From assembly GCA_937898205.1 (NCBI GenBank), contig CALEJC010000026.1, forward strand, positions 1-13,865: a stretch of DNA of 13,865 nucleotides, written 5' to 3'. Position numbers and translations under genes: made by a program. Shown here piece after piece: positions 5,926 to 11,889 of this stretch. Within the stretch, counting starts at the first letter, position 1. Every line of letters begins with the position of its first letter. This DNA comes from an uncultured Bacteroidales bacterium (GTDB lineage: Bacteria > Bacteroidota > Bacteroidia > Bacteroidales > UBA932). The notes under the pieces were generated by a model. The model ran no database searches, had not been told where the DNA came from, and was given only the letters and a program-made list of their open reading frames with translations.

Positions 5926-6867
5926 ATGAAAAATTTTTCTGCTCGAGATTTTGAGCTTGCTCCATATCGGGAGCTTCCTGACGGGTCCATTACCCGTGTT
6001 TATCCCTATCATCTTTGTTTTGAAGGTAAGGAAGATGCAGTACTCTTCCGAGATGACGAAGACTGCGACGTCATGGTAAAGTACATTGCCCTTTCTGCTC
6101 ACAAATGCGCTACCATCCTTGTTCATTATGTTGTCGTCTCCAATCATGTACACATCATTCTGCTAGCAGCGGAAGAGATTTCCGCCATTAAATTAGCGAA
6201 TGATCTCAAAAAGCGCTATTCAATGTGGATGAATAAAAAATATGGCACGAAAGGGATTCTGTGCGGATTGGAGTATAATATTCTTTTGCTTGATTCTATC
6301 TGGTATTTAAGAAACGCAATTGCCTATGTAACAAGGAATGCTCTTGATAATAGTGATGCGGTTGATTCTTACCGATGGAGTGCGCATCAAGCCTTTTTTA
6401 TATCAACACAGAATAAAAGAACCACTAAAGTTGCAGACATATCTACTAGAGACGTCAGGAAAATATTTCATTGTAGAGATTTCTCAGGTAAGAAAACTTG
6501 GGCAATAGATAACACAAATAGGTTAGAACCTTCAAGTGTATGTGATGTGAGCTATGTCGAATCTGCGTTTAACAAGAATCCTGCCTACTATATGAAGGTG
6601 GTAGGTGTAGTTAACATCGCGGAAATGAAGATGAAACTTGAGGAACTCCCTAGAGGAATGCGTTATGATGCCGATCTGTATCAGTTGGTTTCGGAGATAA
6701 GTATGAAGTGGTATAATCTTGAAATCGATAGATTATCTTTGCTGCAGAAGTCTCGATTGCTTCCTTATATCTATAGAACAATAAGAACTTCAGTGCCACA
6801 GTTGGCTCGCGTCTTAGGTTTGGAAAGGGAAAAAGTATCAGAATTGTTGCATATAAAGAAGGTATAG
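5926..6867 (+). CDS. RAYT, REP-associated tyrosine transposase (Y1/HUH family)
   Basis: This 313-residue protein is an IS200-like Y1 single-strand nuclease of the REP-associated type. The HUH motif is SNHVHIILL with His74 and His76. The segment AIAYVTRNAL (Tyr134, or Tyr127 just before it) takes the place of the family's Tyr-x-x-x-Asn-Pro-Val block and holds the likely catalytic Tyr. SYRWSAHQAFF (148-158) matches the conserved YRWSS-type motif after it. A C-terminal helix-turn-helix (SVPQLARVLGLEREKVSEL) is typical of longer RAYTs. Such proteins nick and move short palindromic REP sequences rather than their own gene. Two matching palindromes stand immediately downstream. Codon use is more AT-rich than that of the surrounding genes, consistent with acquisition. 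Start ATG 5926 gives a normal N-terminus. Enzymatic activity is inferred from the intact motifs. Confidence 0.88.
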   Translation: MKNFSARDFELAPYRELPDGSITRVYPYHLCFEGKEDAVLFRDDEDCDVMVKYIALSAHKCATILVHYVVVSNHVHIILLAAEEISAIKLANDLKKRYSMWMNKKYGTKGILCGLEYNILLLDSIWYLRNAIAYVTRNALDNSDAVDSYRWSAHQAFFISTQNKRTTKVADISTRDVRKIFHCRDFSGKKTWAIDNTNRLEPSSVCDVSYVESAFNKNPAYYMKVVGVVNIAEMKMKLEELPRGMRYDADLYQLVSEISMKWYNLEIDRLSLLQKSRLLPYIYRTIRTSVPQLARVLGLEREKVSELLHIKKV

Positions 6868-6869
6868 GT

Positions 6870-6904
6870 GTGGATGGTCCAATTAAATACGACATACCGT
6901 CCAC
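6870..6904 (+). repeat. REP-like palindrome, copy 1
   Basis: GTGGATGGT (6870-6878) pairs with ACCGTCCAC (6896-6904) through one G-T wobble, leaving a 17-base loop. It starts three bases after the transposase stop codon. The flanks shared with copy 2 are GT on the left and GGT on the right. It may also end transcription of the transposase gene. Confidence 0.72.
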
Positions 6905-6953
6905 GGTTATAAATCATAATATATTGAATGTTAGCTATTTGTGATTATTGTGT

Positions 6954-6988
6954 GTGGATGGTCACACATAAATTATGGGACCGTCCAC
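6954..6988 (+). repeat. REP-like palindrome, copy 2
   Basis: GTGGATGGTC (6954-6963) pairs with GACCGTCCAC (6979-6988), again with one G-T wobble and a 15-base loop. The stems are the same sequence and orientation as copy 1, 84 bases further on, while the loops differ. Both copies are 35 bases long. Conservation of stem but not loop is what is expected of REP elements mobilised by a RAYT. Confidence 0.72.
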
Positions 6989-7009
6989 GGTCGATGAGAT
7001 GGTGTGCGC

Positions 7010-7042
7010 TTTGTATAAGCTCAGCACTTTTTTGTATCTTAG
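7010..7042 (+). promoter_or_regulatory. Possible promoter for the lysoplasmalogenase gene
   Basis: TTTG (7010-7013), 21 bases, then TATCTTAG (7035-7042) is a one-mismatch match to the Bacteroidota promoter with a slightly long spacer. It would start transcription near 7049, before ATG 7069, supporting that start over the longer open frame. Confidence 0.35.
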
Positions 7043-7068
7043 GGGAGATAATCAGAAAATGTGTGCCT

Positions 7069-7758
7069 ATGTCAGTTTTTACAGTTAAAGACAATGCCGT
7101 CAAGCCGATCGTGTTTGCGACCACTGGGCTTTTCCTTGCTTTGGTAGTAATGTATTACTTGCCTGTGCCGGTTGCTCACAAGCTTTGCTTTCCTGTGGGA
7201 CTGTTGTGTGTGGCTTCTCTGTGGCTGACGAGGTGGGAGATATCGTGTGCGTTTCTTTTTTCTGCCCTGGGAGACTTGGCCGGTTCATGTGGAAACTTCA
7301 TGCTTCAGATGGCCTCTTTTGCTATTGCACACCTATTCTTCGTCGCCTTTTTTATAAGAAGGTATAGGACCAAGGTCGAGATGGATGGCAAATTTACCGC
7401 CAAGGCCATAGGATATTTATCGATGATGGGATTGTGCGTCATAGCCTTGCTGCTGATGGCTTTTGTAAAGGTTGTGCCTGCTGTGCCGGCCGGAACTTTG
7501 CGGGTAGGGGTGGGTGTTTATGCTGTGTTGATATGCGTGATGCTCTTTTGCGCAATGCTTCAGCGAAGTTCCTTATATGCTCTCGGCGCCCTACTTTTTG
7601 TGTTGTCGGACTTTATGCTGGCATGGGGGAAGTTTATAGAGCCGGTGCCTTGTCGCGAAGTCCTTGTGATGGGGAATTATTACGTAGCCCAATGGCTGCT
7701 GTTTGTGCGTGCGACGCCATATCGTGTTAAGCATCCGGTGAGGCTGCTGCGTTTCTGA
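7069..7758 (+). CDS. Lysoplasmalogenase, YhhN/TMEM86 family
   Basis: The 229-residue integral membrane protein is almost entirely hydrophobic helices (about seven or eight). YhhN family landmarks are present: SALGDLAG (65-72), FAIAHLFF (84-91), YAVLICVMLF (151-160), the conserved GALLFVLSDFMLAW (173-186, Ser180-Asp181) and a late YYVAQWLLF (204-212). Known members hydrolyse the vinyl-ether bond of lysoplasmalogen, releasing an aldehyde and a glycerophospho-alcohol, in membrane lipid turnover. The frame is open further upstream to ATG 6928, but those codons cross the second REP-like palindrome and look unlike the family. From ATG 7069 the length matches the family and a possible promoter lies just before. 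It appears to be a single-gene unit. Whether the host makes plasmalogens cannot be told from the window; substrate identity is family inference. Confidence 0.85.
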   Translation: MSVFTVKDNAVKPIVFATTGLFLALVVMYYLPVPVAHKLCFPVGLLCVASLWLTRWEISCAFLFSALGDLAGSCGNFMLQMASFAIAHLFFVAFFIRRYRTKVEMDGKFTAKAIGYLSMMGLCVIALLLMAFVKVVPAVPAGTLRVGVGVYAVLICVMLFCAMLQRSSLYALGALLFVLSDFMLAWGKFIEPVPCREVLVMGNYYVAQWLLFVRATPYRVKHPVRLLRF

Positions 7759-7797
7759 AGGGCGTCATCGGCATGCCCCCGGGGGCTGGAGATTAGC

Positions 7798-7818
7798 CTT
7801 GCTGCGCAAGTCTTTTCT
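7798..7818 (+). terminator. Weak terminator candidate after the lysoplasmalogenase gene
   Basis: CTTGC-TGC-GCAAG (7798-7810) forms a five-bp hairpin followed by TCTTTTCT on the plus strand. A GC palindrome without loop, GCCCCCGGGGGC (7775-7786), stands just before. The short stem makes this tentative. Confidence 0.3.
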
Positions 7819-7832
7819 CGGTGAGTCCGCTA

Positions 7833-7957
7833 GCAATCAAAACAGCAGCCTGCAAAGCACAATATTTTTGCGTCTATATGCCCATTAAAGAGCAAGCTCT
7901 TATGGCCATAAAACGCAAAAACGCCGCACTTCCGTGCGGCGCTGTTGCTTTGATTGC
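7833..7957. repeat. Nested imperfect inverted repeat beside tRNA-Ser
   Basis: Three pairs of arms share one centre at 7894-7895. GCAATCAAA (7833-7841) matches TTTGATTGC (7949-7957); TTTTTGCGT (7865-7873) matches ACGCAAAAA (7913-7921); AGAGC (7889-7893) matches GCTCT (7896-7900). CCAT and ATGG lie just outside the inner pair. The arms are about 60 bases each and interrupted by mismatches. The right arm holds the tRNA terminator hairpin, absent from the left. It may be an old inverted duplication of the tRNA 3' flank or a decayed mobile element. No gene is seen between 7759 and 7963. Confidence 0.5.
7914..7941 (-). terminator. Intrinsic terminator of tRNA-Ser
   Basis: CGCCGCAC (7922-7929) and GTGCGGCG (7934-7941) form a perfect eight-bp GC-rich stem with a TTCC loop. 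On the minus strand it is followed by TTTTTGCGTTTT. It lies 23 bases past the tRNA 3' end, as expected for a Rho-independent terminator. Confidence 0.8.
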
Positions 7958-7963
7958 GTTGGG

Positions 7964-8052
7964 CGGAGAGGACGAGATTCGAACTCGTGGTACCCGATGA
8001 AGAGTACGTCGGTTTAGCAAACCGGTGGTTTCAGCCACTCACCCACCTCTCC
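7964..8052 (-). tRNA. tRNA-Ser (anticodon GCU)
   Basis: Read on the minus strand, the 89 bases fold as a class II tRNA. The acceptor stem is GGAGAGG (8052-8046) with CCTCTCC (7971-7965). The D arm has GAGTGGCTGAAA, the anticodon loop TTGCTAA carries GCT, a long variable arm follows, and the T loop is GTTCGAATC. The discriminator is G at 7964. The 3' CCA is not encoded (GCCC follows), so it must be added by nucleotidyltransferase. The long variable arm identifies it as serine, reading AGU/AGC codons. It has its own promoter and terminator, although it lies 69 bases after the phosphatase gene on the same strand. Confidence 0.95.
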
Positions 8053-8082
8053 AGTCACACCTCGGTATAACCAAAGGGACGA

Positions 8083-8112
8083 CAAAGTTACAACAAAAAC
8101 TTTGTTTTGCAA
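8083..8112 (-). promoter_or_regulatory. Promoter of tRNA-Ser
   Basis: On the minus strand TTG (8112-8110), 19 bases and TAACTTTG (8090-8083) match the Bacteroidota promoter. The start would be near 8076, leaving a leader of about 24 bases for removal by RNase P. ACAAAGTT (8082-8089) and AACTTTGT (8098-8105) form an eight-bp inverted repeat around it, with no T-run following, so it is more likely part of the promoter than a terminator of the upstream operon. Confidence 0.65.
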
Positions 8113-8121
8113 GTATTTCGT

Positions 8122-9270
8122 CTATTTTCCCGTCAAAATAGAGTAAATCATATTACTGATGTCGCTGTTTTCGTGCACGCCGGTAAATTCTCCCGAATGA
8201 GGACCATAGATAAAGAGCGGAACCATGCTAGGAGTGTGGCCGCGTGATGTGAAAACGCCCATAGTGTAACCCTCTTCAGGTACTCCGGCGTTGAAGCTCA
8301 GACCGCCGGTTTCGTGATCAGCGCTGATGATGACGAGAGTATGTCCGTCTTTGTCGGCAAAGCGGATCGCCTCGGCAATCGCCTTATCAAAGTCGAGAGT
8401 CTCCTTCACTACGCCAGGGAAATTATTGCTATGCGCTTCTTTATCGATGCGGGCGCCCTCTACCATGAGGAAGAAGCCCTTGCCTTTCTGCGCTGCAAGA
8501 TACTCGATCGCGAGAGCCGTAGTCTCAGGAAGATAGTTGCCTCGCTGATCATAAGAAACGCTCTCCGGCAGATAAAGCACAGCCTGATCCGAAGCGGAAA
8601 CCTCTTCAGGAGAGAAGACGACCTTGTACTTGGCAGAAATGGCCTCTTGAGTCTTAAGTGGCTGCTTCTCAAATACCTTGCGCGCGCCGGCAGAAGCAAA
8701 CTTCAACTGACTCTCAGGAAGGTCGGCCCAGATGGCTTCGCTGTTGCCGCGCGCCTGCTCGTGAGCAAAGAAAGAAGCCGGAGTAGCACCGTTGAGGTCG
8801 TCTGTCGACACCACGCCGCTCACCCAACCGAGTGCGCCAAGCTTCTCCGGAAGGTTTGGCATCGGCTCACCCTTTGTGGACACTCCCACATAGCCATTAT
8901 TGGTCTTCTGACCGCAAGCATAAGCGGTTCCTGATGCTGCAGAATCTGTGGTAAAGTTGTCCGCTGACTGGGTGCGCACATAACCCATTGCGCGAAGATT
9001 GGTCATGGTGAGCTCGCCACCGTTGGCATAATGAGCTGCATTCACTGCACCGGTGCCCATACCGTCGCCGATCATCAAGATCACGTTCTTTACCTTTACA
9101 GACTTGCCGTCCACAGCAAACCTGGGCTCATAACTGCCCTGAGCTGTGGTGTATGTGTTGCCCTGAGCCGCATTGACCTTCTTGCTTTCCTGTGCAAAGA
9201 CACCCAAAGAAAGTCCCATCAGGGCGATAAGTGAAATAGCTAACCTTTTCATATTCATATTATAATTCAT
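8122..9270 (-). CDS. phoA: PhoA-type alkaline phosphatase
   Basis: This 382-residue exported enzyme hydrolyses phosphate monoesters in the periplasm with two zinc ions and one magnesium. A signal peptide (KRLAISLIALMGLSLGVFAQ) begins at Met7, so ATG 9252 or 9258 may be the real start rather than 9270. Active-site residues line up with E. coli PhoA: Asp69 in IGDGMG, nucleophile Ser110 in TDSAASGTA, Thr163 in ATPAS, Arg174 (like Arg166), Glu271, Asp276, Lys277 and His280 in EGARIDKEAH, Asp318-His319 in SADHE, and His345 in RGHT. The E. coli Asp153 position is Gly161 here. It is somewhat shorter than E. coli PhoA. It is the last gene of the operon and overlaps the maturase gene by up to 11 bases. 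No Pho box was recognised; its neighbours suggest a role in scavenging from host or dietary polymers rather than only phosphate starvation. Confidence 0.92.
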   Translation of the reverse strand: MNYNMNMKRLAISLIALMGLSLGVFAQESKKVNAAQGNTYTTAQGSYEPRFAVDGKSVKVKNVILMIGDGMGTGAVNAAHYANGGELTMTNLRAMGYVRTQSADNFTTDSAASGTAYACGQKTNNGYVGVSTKGEPMPNLPEKLGALGWVSGVVSTDDLNGATPASFFAHEQARGNSEAIWADLPESQLKFASAGARKVFEKQPLKTQEAISAKYKVVFSPEEVSASDQAVLYLPESVSYDQRGNYLPETTALAIEYLAAQKGKGFFLMVEGARIDKEAHSNNFPGVVKETLDFDKAIAEAIRFADKDGHTLVIISADHETGGLSFNAGVPEEGYTMGVFTSRGHTPSMVPLFIYGPHSGEFTGVHENSDISNMIYSILTGK

Positions 9271-10453
9271 TCATTATTTCAGCGGGGGCGCGGTCGGCCA
9301 GAAGAAGCTCGCGCATGCGGTTCATCGCCGGAGCGCTATGCTCAAAAAACATCCTCAGGCCCTTGCAAAGCGCATTTTTGCCTCCGCGGGCTTCTGCCGT
9401 GCGATGTCCCGGACAACCTCCGTGGCAGAGGTGATAATGTCCGCACTTCAGGCACTCGGGCGGAAGGTCATTGCGCTTGAACAAAGCAAATTTAAGTCTT
9501 TTTTCGCTATCAAAAAGCTCTGCGAGCGAAGTTTCGCGAATATTTCCCAGCCGATATTCCGGCCACACAAAATGGTCGCAAGGATATACATCTCCGTTGT
9601 GCTCGACTGCCAGACCCTCTCCGCAAGTCTCTCCCATCGTGCAGATGCCTGATGGCAGTCCGCAGAGCTGGCTCAGCGTCACGTCAAATATCTGCACGTA
9701 GCTTCTGCCCACATCGTGCCGCACCCATTCGTCAAAAACATCACACAGGATCTGTCCGAATCCCTCCGAAGACACGCTCCAAGGTGCGAGCTCGCCTGAA
9801 GGCAGCCAATCCACTGCAGGCAGTAACTGCATAAATCTGCTGCCCAGCTCATCGCGAAGGAAGCGGTAGATCTCTGCACCGCGCCCCTCGCTCAGACGGC
9901 TCACCACGCTCAGCGTATTGTACTCCACGTGCAGGCGGTTCATCAGATTGACCCCTGCCACCACGCGGTCAAAGGTCGGCCTGCCGCCGCGGTTGACCCT
10001 ATGCGCATCATGGATATCCTTCGGCCCGTCGATCGACAGCCCCACGAGGAAGCCGTTGTCAGAGAAGAAGCGACACCAATTCTCGTCCAGCAGGGTGCCG
10101 TTGGTCTGAAGCGAATTGTGGATGGTCTTGCCTCGCGAATGTTTCCTCTGCAGCTTGAGCGCGCGCTTGAAGTAGTCCAGCCCCAGCATCAGCGGCTCGC
10201 CGCCATGCCAGCAGAACTCCACCACGTCGTGCTCCACGGCCTCGATATATTGCTTGATGTAAAGCTCCAGCAGCTCCGGGTCCATGATCGGTTGCCTGCC
10301 GCCATAGAGCTCTGCCTTTTCAAGATAATAACAATACTTGCATGCCAGATTGCACGCCGAGCCCCCGGGCTTTATCAAGGTTGTAAAGCTGCGGGGGCCT
10401 ATGCGTCTGGTCGCATCGCTGAGAGTAAAAAGTTCTTTATTATTCACCTGCAA
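9260..10453 (-). CDS. anSME: Anaerobic sulfatase-maturating enzyme (radical SAM, SPASM)
   Basis: The 397-residue cytoplasmic enzyme uses S-adenosylmethionine and three 4Fe-4S clusters to oxidise the active-site Ser or Cys of a sulfatase to formylglycine. The radical SAM motif is Cys34-x3-Cys38-x2-Cys41 (CNLACKYC), followed by the SAM-contacting GGEP at 84-87. The C-terminal SPASM region has Cys271, 277, 292, 334, 337, 343, 347 and 363. Their spacing closely follows that of the characterised Clostridium perfringens enzyme, and Asp293 in YPCDHF matches its proposed catalytic base Asp277. Its start overlaps the end of the sulfatase gene by 14 bases, and that sulfatase carries exactly the Ser-type site this enzyme handles, so the pair is probably translated together. 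It acts before the sulfatase folds and is exported. The phosphatase gene overlaps its 3' end. Confidence 0.93.
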   Translation of the reverse strand: MQVNNKELFTLSDATRRIGPRSFTTLIKPGGSACNLACKYCYYLEKAELYGGRQPIMDPELLELYIKQYIEAVEHDVVEFCWHGGEPLMLGLDYFKRALKLQRKHSRGKTIHNSLQTNGTLLDENWCRFFSDNGFLVGLSIDGPKDIHDAHRVNRGGRPTFDRVVAGVNLMNRLHVEYNTLSVVSRLSEGRGAEIYRFLRDELGSRFMQLLPAVDWLPSGELAPWSVSSEGFGQILCDVFDEWVRHDVGRSYVQIFDVTLSQLCGLPSGICTMGETCGEGLAVEHNGDVYPCDHFVWPEYRLGNIRETSLAELFDSEKRLKFALFKRNDLPPECLKCGHYHLCHGGCPGHRTAEARGGKNALCKGLRMFFEHSAPAMNRMRELLLADRAPAEIMNEL

Positions 10454-11882
10454 AAAGAGGGAAATTGCTGTTTGGTATGTGAGCCTCTACCATCAGGGCC
10501 TTGAGTTCCTCCACAATCTCCGGATTTTGAGCTGCGACATCGTTTTCTTCGCCCGGATCTCCAGGGATGTTGTAAAGCTCATATCTGTCGGTCGGTGCAC
10601 CGATGTCCATGCGGATGAGTTTCCAGTCTCCCTTGCGGAGAGCCTGACGAGATCTCTCTGCAAACTCAAAATAGAGGTACTCGTGCTCCTTCTGGCCTTT
10701 CTCGCCCTTGAGTGTAGGAAGGATGCTCACACCATCAGGATTTTCTGCACTTTCGGCACCGATGATCTCGCGGAATGTCGGCATCATATCCCAGAAAGCA
10801 CACATATGATCGGAAGTGCTTCCTGCTTCCACTACTCCCGGCCATTCTACAATGAGCGGAACTCTGATGCCACCCTCATAGAGATCCCTCTTGTAACCCT
10901 TCCAAGGGCCGTTTCCGTCAAAGAAGTCAGGATCTGCTCCACCTTCCACATGAGGACCATTGTCGCTGGAGAAGATGATGATTGTGTTGTCATAAACACC
11001 GAGTTCCTTGAGCTTTGCGACAATCTCGCCCACATACATATCAAGTCTTGATACCATTGCGGCAAATGTGGCGTGAGGGGCCTCCTGCGAGCAATATCCA
11101 CCGACCCTGAAACGTGGCTCGCCGAGATCGACGCCATCATAAGGGGTCTCAGGGAACTTGCCCAGATACTTGGTCAGCAAGCTGTCCTGTGGCACAATCA
11201 GCTCTGCATGAGGAAGGATTGTAGGATACCACATAAAGAATGGCTGTCCGTTTTCCACGGCAGTTTCCATAAACTCAAGAGAAGCATCGTGGATGATGTC
11301 CGGAGCATAGGTGCCCTCGCCATAAGGGATCTCGTCCACATTGTCCTCAAAGACTATCTTCTGGTTGTTGTCCCAGATATGGTCAGGATAATAACTGTGT
11401 GCTAGAGTCTGGCAGTTGAAACCTACAAACTTGTCCACACCCTGCGCATTAGGATCTCCTGTGGAGCCGATAGGGCCAAGACCCCATTTGCCAAATGCTC
11501 CGGTAGTGTAGCCGGCAGCCTTGAAATCCCGGAAGATATTTGGCATGCCCTCAGGAAGAGGGAACTGTCCCTCTGGCGGCACGCGAAGGTTGCCGCGAAT
11601 ATAGGTGTGACCGCTGTGCGTGCCTGTGAGCAGGCATGAGCGCGAAGGTGCACTGACAGTCGTGCCCGAATAATTCTGGGTAAAAAGCATGCCTCTGCTT
11701 GCGAGCGCGTCAATGTTTGGTGTCTCCACAAGCTTCTGTCCGTAGCAACCAAGGTCTCCCCAACCGAGGTCGTCAGCAAGGATAAAAACTACATTTGGTC
11801 TGGCCTGCTGCTCTTTCTGAGCACATCCGCTGATGGCTCCGCCGGCGGCAACAAGTGCGCCGAGTTTTAAAAGCTTACTCAT
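10440..11882 (-). CDS. Serine-type sulfatase lipoprotein (S1 family)
   Basis: The 480-residue type I sulfatase removes sulfate esters, probably from glycans. It has a lipoprotein signal (GAISGC, Cys20), so it should be anchored in the envelope. Metal ligands Asp37-Asp38 lie in ILADDLGWGD. The formylglycine signature is SAPSR at 77-81 with Ser77 where many sulfatases have Cys, followed by SCLLTGTHSGH. Further conserved parts are GKWGLG (131-136), PHAE (224-227), SSDNGPH (305-311, Asp307-Asn308) and WKGYKRDLYEGGIRVPLI (327-344). Ser-type sites are matured by anSME, encoded next with a 14-base overlap, but not by aerobic FGE. The gene starts seven bases after the peptidase stop. The subfamily and thus the exact sugar substrate cannot be fixed by eye; the length and motifs are ordinary for an arylsulfatase-like S1 enzyme. 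Confidence 0.94.
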   Translation of the reverse strand: MSKLLKLGALVAAGGAISGCAQKEQQARPNVVFILADDLGWGDLGCYGQKLVETPNIDALASRGMLFTQNYSGTTVSAPSRSCLLTGTHSGHTYIRGNLRVPPEGQFPLPEGMPNIFRDFKAAGYTTGAFGKWGLGPIGSTGDPNAQGVDKFVGFNCQTLAHSYYPDHIWDNNQKIVFEDNVDEIPYGEGTYAPDIIHDASLEFMETAVENGQPFFMWYPTILPHAELIVPQDSLLTKYLGKFPETPYDGVDLGEPRFRVGGYCSQEAPHATFAAMVSRLDMYVGEIVAKLKELGVYDNTIIIFSSDNGPHVEGGADPDFFDGNGPWKGYKRDLYEGGIRVPLIVEWPGVVEAGSTSDHMCAFWDMMPTFREIIGAESAENPDGVSILPTLKGEKGQKEHEYLYFEFAERSRQALRKGDWKLIRMDIGAPTDRYELYNIPGDPGEENDVAAQNPEIVEELKALMVEAHIPNSNFPLFAGE

Positions 11883-11889
11883 ATCTTTT

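Noticed and set aside
6928..7068. N-terminal extension of the lysoplasmalogenase frame from ATG 6928
   Set aside because: It crosses a REP-like palindrome, makes the protein longer than the family, and a plausible promoter lies after it.
7964..8052. tRNA-Ser as an integration site of a genomic island
   Set aside because: No integrase and no direct repeat of the tRNA 3' end were found in the window.
8082..8105. Eight-bp inverted repeat as terminator of the hydrolase operon
   Set aside because: No T-run follows on the minus strand, and half of it is the -7 box of the tRNA promoter.
8314..8934. 206-codon plus-strand ORF opposite the phosphatase gene
   Set aside because: It is antisense to an intact enzyme with all motifs and shows no domain of its own.
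10338..11051. 237-codon plus-strand ORF opposite the sulfatase and maturase genes
   Set aside because: It mirrors two real genes, and its translation is Cys/His/Arg-rich and incoherent.
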